A DNA stretch of 64,000 nucleotides from an uncultured Flavobacteriales bacterium. Its GTDB lineage: Bacteria > Bacteroidota > Bacteroidia > Flavobacteriales_D > Crocinitomicaceae. How positions within the stretch are numbered: the first letter of the stretch is position 1; each line of letters starts with the position of its first letter. The translations under genes were made by a program, and so were the position numbers. The notes beneath the pieces were generated by a model that was given only the letters and a program-made list of their open reading frames with translations, was not told the DNA's origin and searched no databases. Positions 44,666-52,157 of the stretch are shown here, one piece after another. The stretch is taken from positions 45,853 through 109,852 of the forward strand of contig CAIZQH010000011.1 of NCBI GenBank assembly GCA_903935095.1. The letters run 5' to 3'.

Positions 44666-44696
44666 TTTGGATAACCGGTAATTAAGTCTACCTTTA
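44666..44696 (+). promoter_or_regulatory. -33/-7 promoter of the cold-shock gene
   Basis: TTTG at 44666-44669, 19-bp spacer, TACCTTTA at 44689-44696 (last base differs from consensus). The leader is only about 20 bases, without the long cold-box 5' UTR seen in E. coli cspA. Confidence 0.65.
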
Positions 44697-44718
44697 CCCA
44701 AAATTAATTTATTACAAA

Positions 44719-44910
44719 ATGAGTAGAGGAACAGTAAAGTTCTTTAATGAATCTAAAGGATTTGGATTTATTATCGAAGACGACACGAACAAAGAGTATT
44801 TTGTTCATGTAACAGGATTAATCGACAAAGTCAAAGAAAACGACGAAGTTGAGTACGATTTACAAGAAGGTCGTAAAGGTTTGAATGCAATCAATGTAAA
44901 AAAAGCATAG
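44719..44910 (+). CDS. CspA-family cold-shock protein
   Basis: 63-residue single cold-shock domain: G-T-V-K-F-F-N near 4, RNP1 K-G-F-G-F-I near 14 and RNP2-like Y-F-V-H-V near 27, ending N-A-I-N-V-K-K-A. Binds single-stranded RNA and DNA. Own promoter and terminator. Confidence 0.95.
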   Translation: MSRGTVKFFNESKGFGFIIEDDTNKEYFVHVTGLIDKVKENDEVEYDLQEGRKGLNAINVKKA

Positions 44911-44928
44911 TAGTACATTCTCATCATT

Positions 44929-44958
44929 AAAATCCCGCATCTCGCGGGATTTTTTTTT
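44929..44958 (+). terminator. Intrinsic terminator of the cold-shock gene
   Basis: AAAATCCCGC-ATCTC-GCGGGATTTT followed by more Ts; perfect ten-pair stem. Confidence 0.93.
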
Positions 44959-45052
44959 GAATAAACTTTTCAAAAAAAATCGGTTGAAAGGAAAAATTGC
45001 CCCTGTTCATCGTACGTGGAAAATCCTTATTTTTGAGGACTGAAAAATTCAT

Positions 45053-45784
45053 ATGCGCGCACTCTTTTTTAAAGAAATCAACAGTTTTCTAAGTTCCGTT
45101 ATTGGATATGTGTTTATCCTCATTTATTTGATTGCATGTGGATTATTCCACTGGGTGCTTACTTACAACACCAATCTATTAGAAGGAACCGAAGCGGACA
45201 TGATTCCTTTCTTCAATTTATCGCCCGTTATTTTCTTTATCCTTATTCCCGCCATTACCATGCGCTCGATTGCGGAAGAACGTCGAACAGGAACGATAGA
45301 ACTTTTATTAACGCGTCCCATTTCAGATTTCAAACTCATCTTTGCAAAATATTTGGCCGGCGTTGCCTTATTGGTTATCGCTATTATTCCAACCATTATT
45401 TATTTCATTTCCATGTATTACTTGGGAAAACCTTCGGGAAATATCGATACAGGTGCCACTATTACCTCTTATGTCGGACTGATTTTGCTCGGTGCAGTAT
45501 TTGTTTCCATTGGAATTTTTGCGTCCTCACTCACCAATAGTCAAATTGTTGCGTTTATTCTAGCAATGTTTATGTGTTGGGTATTCTATGATGGATTTAA
45601 CTTGTTGGGGAATTTTAGTCAATTCGGTGAACTTGACTACTTTATTAAATATGTTGGTATTGCCTTCCATTATGATTCCATCAAAAAAGGTGTGATCGAT
45701 TCCGGTGACATCATCTACTTTGTCTCGCTAAATTTGTTGTTCTTATTTGCCTCTCTGACGGTGATTAAAACATTGAAAAAATAA
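45053..45784 (+). CDS. gldF: Gliding motility ABC transporter permease GldF
   Basis: 243 residues with six hydrophobic segments, an ABC-2 type permease. It starts F-F-K-E-I-N-S-F-L-S-S-V-I-G-Y-V, has P-A-I-T-M-R-S-I-A-E-E-R-R-T-G-T-I-E-L near 72 (the coupling-helix signature of this permease class) and ends with a short cytoplasmic tail. GldF works with GldG and the ATPase GldA in Bacteroidota gliding; gldA is not in this window. TATTTTTG at 45028-45035 is a likely -7 element. gldG follows after 1 bp. Confidence 0.93.
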   Translation: MRALFFKEINSFLSSVIGYVFILIYLIACGLFHWVLTYNTNLLEGTEADMIPFFNLSPVIFFILIPAITMRSIAEERRTGTIELLLTRPISDFKLIFAKYLAGVALLVIAIIPTIIYFISMYYLGKPSGNIDTGATITSYVGLILLGAVFVSIGIFASSLTNSQIVAFILAMFMCWVFYDGFNLLGNFSQFGELDYFIKYVGIAFHYDSIKKGVIDSGDIIYFVSLNLLFLFASLTVIKTLKK

Positions 45785-45785
45785 C

Positions 45786-47579
45786 ATGAAGAAGAATCTT
45801 ACAAAAGGAATTTTCAACTGGACCGTTCTCGCACTTGTCGCTGTGGCGATTGTTTTAGTGAACGTCATTGGCTCCCTCATCTATTACAAAATAGATATGA
45901 CCAAAGATCAACGTTATTCTTTGGCAAATAGTACTGAACTTTTCTTATCGAACAAGGATAACTTTGAAAATAGAATTAGTATTCAAATTTATTTAGAGGG
46001 CAACATGCCTTCCGAAATCAAACACTTTCAAACAGCATTAAAAGATAAACTTCAAGATTTTAAACGCATCGCTGGCAACCGCATTGAATACTTATTCTCG
46101 GATATCAATGTAGGGTCAGAAGAAGAAGTCAATGCCATGCGAGCGCAATTGTACGATAAAGGAAAAGGAATCATGCCCTTGGAGATAACGTACATGAAGG
46201 ATGGAACGCAAAGTAAAGTGATGTTATTTCCCGGTGCAATCATGAGCTACACTGTAAATGGAATCACCAAAGAAAACATGGTTCAATTTCTACCTGGAAC
46301 ACAACCCGGACATCCAAATAGCCTAGAGGATATGGCGGAAATTATCGAGACCTCTTTAAATAACTTGGAGTATAATTTGATTTCAAGTATGCGCCGATTG
46401 ACACAAGTCAATAAGCCTAGAATTGCTTTCCTTCAAGGACATGGTGAATTGACGTATCAGCAAACCATGCGCGCCCGAGCCTTGCTAGCTCCCTATTTTA
46501 CGCTTTCAGATGTGAATTTATCTGATTCCATCGCCGCTTTAAACGATGTTGATGGCGTTATCATTGCAAATCCACGCGTACCCTATTCAGATAGCAGCCT
46601 GTACATTCTCGACCAATTCGTTATGAGAGGCGGAAAATTAATGGTGTGCATGAATACCCTTGGTCACGATGAAGATACTCTTATGGCACGTGGGATGACT
46701 CATTCCATGCGAAGAAACCTTAAATTGGATCGATTGTTATTTGATTATGGCATCAAAATTCATGAAAACTACATGATGGATGTCCAATGTGCACCCAAAA
46801 TTGTTCCTTTCGCAGAATCGACTTTCATTCCATGGTTTTTCCATGTGATGGCCACTCCTTCCAAACATCCAATCACACGAAACGTGGATCCAATTTTGCT
46901 GAAATATGCGAATGAAGTTAGTTTCGTGGATTTACCAAACCTGAAACAAACCAGTTTAATTACCTCTTCTCCTAATTCAGTTCCTTCCGGATTACAACCC
47001 TTTGTAAACCTCGGATTACCTTTGAATTATGGGAAATCACCTAAACTGGTCAACAATCCAGAAGACCCCATCAACAAACTATGTTTAGGAGGCATGGTGG
47101 AAGGGTATTTTAATTCGCACTACAATAACCGACTTCCACCAGAGTTCGTGAAAAATTTACCGAAAAAATATGCTTTCCAATCGAAAAGCCAGAAGGAAGG
47201 AAAAGTATTGGTAATTGGAAATGGTACTTTCTTTGCCAATACCTACGATTCGATGCCGAATCCAAAAGGATTGAACTACTTGTACCGTCCGAATGGATTC
47301 AATGAGTTAAAAATGGATTTCGACTTGTACCAACGTCGGATTTCATTGTACTACGGGAATCAAGAATTTTTTCAAAACATGGTTGATTACATGATGGGGG
47401 ATAATTCCGTACTTGATATTCGTAGTCGTCAAATTGACATCAAAGAAATTGATAAAGAAAAAGTGAAGAAATTTGCTGGTTTCTACAAAACCATCAACAT
47501 GCTGTTACCACTTGGGATTATCATTCTTTTAAGCATTATCATGAATTACATTCGAACAAGACGCTACGCCAGAAAATAA
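45786..47579 (+). CDS. gldG: Gliding motility-associated ABC transporter protein GldG
   Basis: 597 residues. Transmembrane helix near the N-terminus (about 12-35), a large periplasmic domain with an ABC-transporter-related auxiliary fold, and a C-terminal membrane helix (about 568-590) followed by basic residues R-T-R-R-Y-A-R-K. Internal signatures such as Y-S-L-A-N-S-T-E near 45 and F-L-Q-G-H-G-E near 217 are typical of GldG. Length slightly above the usual about 560. Whether gldFG is strictly needed for gliding varies between species. Confidence 0.93.
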   Translation: MKKNLTKGIFNWTVLALVAVAIVLVNVIGSLIYYKIDMTKDQRYSLANSTELFLSNKDNFENRISIQIYLEGNMPSEIKHFQTALKDKLQDFKRIAGNRIEYLFSDINVGSEEEVNAMRAQLYDKGKGIMPLEITYMKDGTQSKVMLFPGAIMSYTVNGITKENMVQFLPGTQPGHPNSLEDMAEIIETSLNNLEYNLISSMRRLTQVNKPRIAFLQGHGELTYQQTMRARALLAPYFTLSDVNLSDSIAALNDVDGVIIANPRVPYSDSSLYILDQFVMRGGKLMVCMNTLGHDEDTLMARGMTHSMRRNLKLDRLLFDYGIKIHENYMMDVQCAPKIVPFAESTFIPWFFHVMATPSKHPITRNVDPILLKYANEVSFVDLPNLKQTSLITSSPNSVPSGLQPFVNLGLPLNYGKSPKLVNNPEDPINKLCLGGMVEGYFNSHYNNRLPPEFVKNLPKKYAFQSKSQKEGKVLVIGNGTFFANTYDSMPNPKGLNYLYRPNGFNELKMDFDLYQRRISLYYGNQEFFQNMVDYMMGDNSVLDIRSRQIDIKEIDKEKVKKFAGFYKTINMLLPLGIIILLSIIMNYIRTRRYARK

Positions 47580-47585
47580 GAACCC

Positions 47586-48632
47586 ATGAAAAAAATTATC
47601 ACGCTCCTTTCCTTAGTTGTTGTTCTGGTCATTCTTGGATGGTTTGCCGTAGATTTAACCCGCAAAGATGGTGTTTCCGACTCTGAGTACATTGAGTTTG
47701 CGGTAAAGGACACCAATTCCGTTTCCAAAATCATTATTTCGGATGCCTTTTCAAATACCTTTACTTTAGTTAGAAAAGGCAATGAATGGACAGACCAAAA
47801 TGGTGGATGTATCATGCAGTCAAGTGCACATTACATCCTCGAAGCACTTGGAAACATCTCATTGAAAGGTTATTTATCAGATAAAAGCCACAAACAATTC
47901 ATCAAGTTGATGTCGGCAAGTCATACGAAAGTGGAGATTTTCCAAGATGGAGAATGGACAAAAACATGGTATATCGGTCCCTCATCACAAGACCATAACG
48001 GTCAAATTATGCTGCTGGAAACAGCAGATGGTGGCAAGAGTTCGAATCCAGTCATGATGCAAATTAAAGGGATGACAGGCATCATTGAACCACGGTTTTT
48101 TGCAGACCCAAGAAAATGGGCTTGCACCAATATTTTTGAATTGGAGATGGAACAAATTGCCAGTGTAGATGTCAAATATCCAAATGAAAGTTACCGTAAT
48201 TTCCATATTTCAGCTGCTGGAAATCGTTTCAAATTGACGCAAAATGGCAAAAAAATCCCTGGAGTCGATACCTTAAACATCTACCGTTATTTGCAGGGTT
48301 ACAAGAAAATTCACTTTGAATTAGCGAATTACGAATTAAGCAAAAAACAATGTGACAGCTTGAAACGTTCTTCTCCGTTCTGCGTGCTTACTGTCAAAGA
48401 AAAACAAGAGACATCGACTAAATTACGCATGTTCAAAATCACCTCAAAAGAAGGACAGCGAAACGAATTTGGTCAAATGGAAAACATGGACATGAATAAA
48501 TTTTGGTGCCAGCTACCAAATGGGGAATTAGTTAAATGCCAATATTTCGTTTTCAATCCACTTCTCATGGGACATGTTTTCTTTCCAGGAATGGAGTTGA
48601 TTTTCCCAAAGGAACTGAAATCCGCTAGTTAA
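47586..48632 (+). CDS. DUF4340-like periplasmic protein
   Basis: 348 residues with one N-terminal transmembrane helix (about 5-25) and a beta-rich periplasmic part. D-T-N-S-V-S-K-I-I-I and W-T-D-Q-N-G-G near 50-65 match the DUF4340 pattern, a domain commonly encoded right after ABC-2 transporters with GldG-like auxiliary subunits. It starts 6 bp after gldG and is the likely third member of this transporter operon. Function unknown. Confidence 0.8.
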   Translation: MKKIITLLSLVVVLVILGWFAVDLTRKDGVSDSEYIEFAVKDTNSVSKIIISDAFSNTFTLVRKGNEWTDQNGGCIMQSSAHYILEALGNISLKGYLSDKSHKQFIKLMSASHTKVEIFQDGEWTKTWYIGPSSQDHNGQIMLLETADGGKSSNPVMMQIKGMTGIIEPRFFADPRKWACTNIFELEMEQIASVDVKYPNESYRNFHISAAGNRFKLTQNGKKIPGVDTLNIYRYLQGYKKIHFELANYELSKKQCDSLKRSSPFCVLTVKEKQETSTKLRMFKITSKEGQRNEFGQMENMDMNKFWCQLPNGELVKCQYFVFNPLLMGHVFFPGMELIFPKELKSAS

Positions 48633-48701
48633 TCGATTTTGTAAATAGTAAAGGAAATTCGCACTTGGAAATGGTTTATGAATTGATTTCAATTTATGAA
48701 A

Positions 48702-48752
48702 ATTGTTCCGCAGCAGTGCAATTGTTCCGCAGCAGTGCAACTTAAGCGGAAC
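48702..48752. repeat. 19-bp tandem duplication with an inverted repeat
   Basis: ATTGTTCCGCAGCAGTGCA occurs twice in a row (48702-48720 and 48721-48739). The second copy's GTTCCGC (48724-48730) can pair with GCGGAAC (48746-48752). No gene lies in the stretch from 48633 to 48836. Confidence 0.75.
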
Positions 48753-48757
48753 TGAAC

Positions 48758-48789
48758 AAAAAAAAGTCCTGACGTTTCCGTCAGGACTT
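48758..48789 (-). terminator. Terminator copy following the tRNA fragment
   Basis: On the minus strand AAGTCCTGAC / GTCAGGACTT stem with a six-base loop and eight Ts. It is an exact duplicate of the tRNA-Phe terminator at 49086-49118. Confidence 0.85.
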
Positions 48790-48813
48790 CTGCTAGTGGT
48801 GCCTCCAGGAATC
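48758..48813. repeat. 56-bp direct repeat, copy A (tRNA 3' end plus terminator)
   Basis: Identical over 56 bp to 49087-49142. It covers a terminator, the spacer and the last 17 bases of the tRNA-Phe sequence, and it lies on the far side of the GIY-YIG gene. Confidence 0.95.
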
Positions 48814-48837
48814 TCCGCCGCGGCGGACCAGGGACAC
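48797..48837 (-). pseudogene. tRNA-Phe 3' fragment with an expanded T loop
   Basis: On the minus strand this reads GTGTCCCTGG, then an 18-base loop, then CCTGG and AGGCACC plus A, i.e. the variable loop, T arm and 3' acceptor strand of tRNA-Phe. The normal 7-base T loop is replaced by one containing TCCGCCGCGGCGGA (48814-48827), a perfect 14-bp palindrome. The 5' half of the tRNA is absent, so this is not a functional tRNA. Sequence resembling the anticodon arm continues into the 3' end of the GIY-YIG gene. Confidence 0.85.
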
Positions 48838-49082
48838 TAATATCCAGTCTTTTGCTTGATGAAATCTCGACCTTTTCCCGTTTTAAGTTCCTTTTCTCGA
48901 ATAATCGCTTCTTTCTTAGTTGTAAATTCTTCGTGGTGTATCAAAACCCAAGGTCCTTTTCCTTTTGTGAACTTACCTAATAATCCCTCATTGTGTTCAC
49001 TTAAACGACGCATGAGATCTTCAGTATATCCAGTATACTTACACTTTGCCTTTTCGGAATATAATACATAAACAAAATACAT
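48837..49082 (-). CDS. Small GIY-YIG endonuclease-domain protein
   Basis: 81 residues: Y-F-V-Y-V-L-Y-S near 2-9 and K-Y-T-G-Y-T-E-D-L near 15-23 are the GIY and YIG elements, with R-R-L-S-E-H-N near 25-31 (catalytic Arg, His) and E-F-T-T-K-K-E-A-I-I-R-E-K-E-L-K near 52-67 (catalytic Glu and the typical tail). It is a UPF0213/YhbQ-sized stand-alone nuclease domain. The gene fills nearly all of the space between two copies of the tRNA-Phe 3' end: it begins 5 bp after one terminator copy and its last codons (Q-K-T-G-Y-stop) lie in DNA similar to the tRNA anticodon arm. No own promoter is obvious; read-through from tRNA-Phe is possible. Confidence 0.88.
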   Translation of the reverse strand: MYFVYVLYSEKAKCKYTGYTEDLMRRLSEHNEGLLGKFTKGKGPWVLIHHEEFTTKKEAIIREKELKTGKGRDFIKQKTGY

Positions 49083-49085
49083 CTC

Positions 49086-49118
49086 AAAAAAAAAGTCCTG
49101 ACGTTTCCGTCAGGACTT
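49086..49118 (-). terminator. Intrinsic terminator of tRNA-Phe
   Basis: Minus strand: AAGTCCTGAC, six-base loop, GTCAGGACTT, then nine Ts, ending 4 bp before the GIY-YIG start codon. Confidence 0.9.
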
Positions 49119-49142
49119 CTGCTAGTGGTGCCTCCAGGAATC
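49087..49142. repeat. 56-bp direct repeat, copy B (tRNA 3' end plus terminator)
   Basis: Identical to 48758-48813, 329 bp apart. Here it is joined to the complete tRNA-Phe gene. Confidence 0.95.
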
Positions 49143-49198
49143 GAACCAGGGACACAAGGATTTTCAGTCCTTTGCTCTACCAACTGAGCTAAGGCACC
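49126..49198 (-). tRNA. tRNA-Phe (GAA)
   Basis: 73 bases fold as a cloverleaf: acceptor GGTGCCT/AGGCACC, D arm GCTC-AGTTGGTA-GAGC, anticodon stem AAGGA/TCCTT with loop CTGAAAA (anticodon GAA), variable loop GTGTC and T loop TTCGATT. The discriminator is A and CCA is not encoded (next bases are CT). The T stem is CCTGG opposite CCTGG, leaving a central U-U pair at 51:63, which may be normal for this lineage. It has its own promoter and terminator. Confidence 0.96.
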
Positions 49199-49212
49199 AG
49201 CTATTGGTGGGG

Positions 49213-49245
49213 CAAATTTAATACTTTTTTTTATTTCTAATCAAA
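49213..49245 (-). promoter_or_regulatory. -33/-7 promoter of tRNA-Phe
   Basis: Minus strand TTTG (49242-49245), 21-bp spacer, TAAATTTG (49213-49220), 14 bp ahead of the tRNA 5' end. Confidence 0.7.
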
Positions 49246-49285
49246 AACTCGTCTAATTTTCTTTGAAGGTGCTTAACTTTACCTA

Positions 49286-50014
49286 ATGAACGTGGAAGGA
49301 TCAGCTTATTTACTGGATGCAGGTAATACACAAGTGAAGCTTGGGTTTGTGAAGAATGGCGTAATTTCGGATGTTAAACGCTTCGACATTAGCTCTTTCC
49401 CTTGGGATACACTTCAGGGTAACATTCCAGTTTTGATTTCGTCTGTGCTTAGCGATGAATGGAAACGTTCATTGGAAGATTTCTTTCAAAACCTGGTCTA
49501 CATCTCTGTTCACATGAAACTCCCCTTTCAACTGGCTTATCAAACTCCTGAAACATTAGGGATTGATCGACTTTGCAATATTGGGGGCATTGCTTTGAAA
49601 AATCCTGGAGTTTCCCGTTTGATTGTGGACCTTGGAACATGCATTAAATTCGACTTTTTAGGAGCAAATCAAGTGTATGAGGGTGGATCCATTTCACCCG
49701 GTTTGAACATGCGAGCGAAAGCCTTAAATGCGTTCACTGCCAAGCTACCGCTCGTTCCACTTTCTGTTTCGACAAAATTAACAGGGAAAAGCACCCAGGA
49801 ATCCATTGAAAGTGGCGTCTTTCATGGTTGGGTAGCTGAAATCACCCAAATGATACACTATTACCAAAAACAATTTCCTGATTTAGTCATTTTCCTCACC
49901 GGAGGAGACGCTCAATATTTTGATTTCGAGCAAAAAAGTAACATCTTTGTACTCGAACATTTAACCCTAGAAGGAATTCTAGAAATTTACCGTCTGAATG
50001 AAGATTCTCTTTAA
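49286..50014 (+). CDS. coaX: Type III pantothenate kinase
   Basis: 242 residues. First step of coenzyme A synthesis from pantothenate; type III enzymes need a monovalent cation and are not inhibited by CoA. L-L-D-A-G-N-T-Q-V-K near 9 (phosphate 1), E-T-L-G-I-D-R near 88, I-V-D-L-G-T-C-I-K-F near 113 (phosphate 2; family usually D-x-G-T-A-x-T) and G-G-S-I-S-P-G near 132. ATG is 4 bp after TAACTTTA (49274-49281), so the transcript may be leaderless. Overlaps the next gene by 17 bp. Together with panB at 40.5 kb, pantothenate synthesis and use are both represented. Confidence 0.93.
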   Translation: MNVEGSAYLLDAGNTQVKLGFVKNGVISDVKRFDISSFPWDTLQGNIPVLISSVLSDEWKRSLEDFFQNLVYISVHMKLPFQLAYQTPETLGIDRLCNIGGIALKNPGVSRLIVDLGTCIKFDFLGANQVYEGGSISPGLNMRAKALNAFTAKLPLVPLSVSTKLTGKSTQESIESGVFHGWVAEITQMIHYYQKQFPDLVIFLTGGDAQYFDFEQKSNIFVLEHLTLEGILEIYRLNEDSL

Positions 50015-51338
50015 TTTCCTTGTCCTTTTTGTTTTCTCCCAAACCTGGTCGCAATCATCCACCAATCAACCAGCTTCCTATTACGGACTCGGTGAAAGTT
50101 CTGCTCAAAATCATGGAATTTTCGATGCACTTGGGAAAAATACCATCAACGTTTTCGATTCAACCATCCTGAATTTTTACAATCCAGCAACTTACAATAC
50201 GATGAGCACAGGCAATACGCTCTATTCTTATGGCATTCAAACGAGAATTTCCAATTATTCCGAACAAACCAAAACACAAATCGGATTTGCGGGTATGGTC
50301 GATCACATCGCCATCGGTGTAAAGATCAAGAAAAAAATGGGAATGGCATTCGGTTTAAAGCCCTTTTCATCTAAGGGATATCAAATCATCGATAAATCGT
50401 TCACGGGCACTGATTCATTGGAATATACCTACAAAGGAAGTGGAGCAATTCAAGAATTGTTTCTCGGGTATTCATATGGACTCGTCTACAAACCAAAAAC
50501 GAAACTCTCTTTAGGTGCAAATGCTTCGTATTTATTCGGGACAGTAACCAATGAACGTCAAGCTAAATTAATCGCTTCCGGATCCAATCAAGGTGGTCTC
50601 AATAAAAACTCCATGATCATCCGTTCGTTTCACTACGAATTTGGAGCGTATTATCAGCAACAAATAGGAAAAAAACAATTGCTTAGCTTAAGCGCTGTGT
50701 ATGTTCCTTATCAAACCATTAAAGGTGAATACCAAGATGAATTTTACACCGCTTCAAATATTAATTCGAGCGCAACTTATGACACGATTGCCTTTAGCCG
50801 AAGCCCCATTCATTTGTTGAATTCATCTACAATCCAACTTGGACTTAACTACACTATTTTATTACCAAATATCAAACGTCAATCAAGGGAGTTACACCCA
50901 AAATTAAGTTTGATGGCATCGCTGAGTCAATTTGGCGCACTCGGACATAATGCCCAAGATTTAATCCCTGATTTTGGAATGACGAATTTTCAACGCCTTT
51001 CCTTTGGCGCCCAATTTAATCCAGAATCGCGTCTAATGGAAAATATTTCAACGCTTAAGGGAATTGAAAAAATGACGTATCGATTTGGCTATTATACACA
51101 GACGCTTCCCTATACAACCAATGCGATTCAATATCAAGAATCGGCCTTAAGCTTTGGTTTGGGACTTCCCATTATGGCTCAAATGTCTGCTTCATCCGTG
51201 AACTTTAGCATTAATGTGGGTAATCGCACAAGCAATCAAAGTTTTGGGATACAGGAAAAATTTATTTCTGTCAACTTAAGCTTTATCCTCGCACCTTCCA
51301 ATTTTGACAAGTGGTTCCGACAGCGAAAATTGGACTAA
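49998..51338 (+). CDS. Outer-membrane beta-barrel protein between coaX and lptC
   Basis: 446 residues with a signal peptide (M-K-I-L-F-N-F-L-V-L-F-V-F) cut after T-W-S-Q. It then has S-Y-Y-G-L-G-E near 30, N-F-Y-N-P-A-T-Y-N near 58, and many alternating aromatic/hydrophobic strands, resembling FadL/OmpP1-like barrels. The same coaX - barrel - lptC order is common in Flavobacteriia. The substrate is unknown; proximity to lptC could mean a role linked to envelope lipid transport, which is inference. Confidence 0.75.
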   Translation: MKILFNFLVLFVFSQTWSQSSTNQPASYYGLGESSAQNHGIFDALGKNTINVFDSTILNFYNPATYNTMSTGNTLYSYGIQTRISNYSEQTKTQIGFAGMVDHIAIGVKIKKKMGMAFGLKPFSSKGYQIIDKSFTGTDSLEYTYKGSGAIQELFLGYSYGLVYKPKTKLSLGANASYLFGTVTNERQAKLIASGSNQGGLNKNSMIIRSFHYEFGAYYQQQIGKKQLLSLSAVYVPYQTIKGEYQDEFYTASNINSSATYDTIAFSRSPIHLLNSSTIQLGLNYTILLPNIKRQSRELHPKLSLMASLSQFGALGHNAQDLIPDFGMTNFQRLSFGAQFNPESRLMENISTLKGIEKMTYRFGYYTQTLPYTTNAIQYQESALSFGLGLPIMAQMSASSVNFSINVGNRTSNQSFGIQEKFISVNLSFILAPSNFDKWFRQRKLD

Positions 51339-51880
51339 TCGTTTTACTGAGTCTTTTTCTTGCAGGAATCTATTCCTGTGAGAATGACCTTGACGCCATC
51401 GAGCGTATTAGCTTTGATGCGAACTCACCGGATGAGACCACAAAAAATTTGAAAATGATTTATGCAGAGGACGGATATGCTCGTGTAGAGATTTTCGCAG
51501 CCTTGGCCGAAACATACCGTGGTAAAGAAGAAATTACCAAAATAAAGGACAGTTTGAAAGTTCATTTCTTTAATGAAAAAGGTGAAATCGTCTCCAAATT
51601 GACCGCTTTGTACGGTGAAATAAACAATACCAAAGGAACCCTGATGGTGAAAGACTCTGTTCGTCTGTATAATTATGAAAAGAAACAAACCTTAGAGACT
51701 GAGGCCTTGTTTTGGAATCAAAAAGACAGTACAATCTATTCAAAATCAGCAGTGAAGGTCCGCTCTCCGAAAGGCACACTTTTTGGAGAAGGCATCAGAA
51801 CCAAACAGGACTTTAGTAAATATGAAATAATTAAACCCGTTGGGAAATTCCAATTGGAAAATGAATTAGAATTTAAATAA
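51311..51880 (+). CDS. lptC: LPS export protein LptC
   Basis: 189 residues from GTG 51311, overlapping the barrel gene by 28 bp; no closer start fits the signal sequence (about 5-22), which ends in a lipobox-like Y-S-C. The LptC/YrbK beta-jellyroll is suggested by S-F-D-A-N-S-P-D-E near 33, V-H-F-F-N-E-K-G near 84 and repeated G-T-L-M-V-K-D-S-V and F-W-N-Q-K-D-S-T-I-Y strands. It bridges LptBFG and LptA in LPS transport. The lipobox may make it a lipoprotein rather than a membrane-helix protein. Confidence 0.85.
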   Translation: MVPTAKIGLIVLLSLFLAGIYSCENDLDAIERISFDANSPDETTKNLKMIYAEDGYARVEIFAALAETYRGKEEITKIKDSLKVHFFNEKGEIVSKLTALYGEINNTKGTLMVKDSVRLYNYEKKQTLETEALFWNQKDSTIYSKSAVKVRSPKGTLFGEGIRTKQDFSKYEIIKPVGKFQLENELEFK

Positions 51881-51881
51881 C

Positions 51882-52109
51882 ATGAAATTATACAACACCA
51901 TTATGAGCTACTTCTGGTTAGCAGTAGCATTCGTTTCTTTTGTGACCGTCACCTACTTATGTTTTAAGGAGGGCTTTGAAAAATATGCTTCCAATTATGT
52001 TTTCTCGGGCATTGCACTAGCTACCTTTTTCGTGAAACGCTGGATGATGAAACGTGTGGGAAGTCACCAACAATTCTTAAAGGATAAGTCAAACGAAAAA
52101 GAAGCGTAA
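51882..52109 (+). CDS. Small two-helix membrane protein
   Basis: 75 residues, 1 bp after lptC. Two hydrophobic segments (about 8-28 and 36-52), then a basic and charged cytoplasmic tail R-W-M-M-K-R-V-G-S-H-Q-Q-F-L. I do not recognise a characterised family; small membrane proteins occur in this position in other Flavobacteriia. Probably part of the coaX-lptC operon. Confidence 0.7.
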   Translation: MKLYNTIMSYFWLAVAFVSFVTVTYLCFKEGFEKYASNYVFSGIALATFFVKRWMMKRVGSHQQFLKDKSNEKEA

Positions 52110-52157
52110 TTCACTATTTTGTGTAACAAAAATGCACAAAACAAGTCTTAGTACTGT

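Noticed and set aside
49001..49183. Open frame on the minus strand starting M-V-E-Q-R-T-E-N-P-C
   Set aside because: It is the conceptual translation of tRNA-Phe and its terminator; such frames arise over tRNA genes in many genomes.
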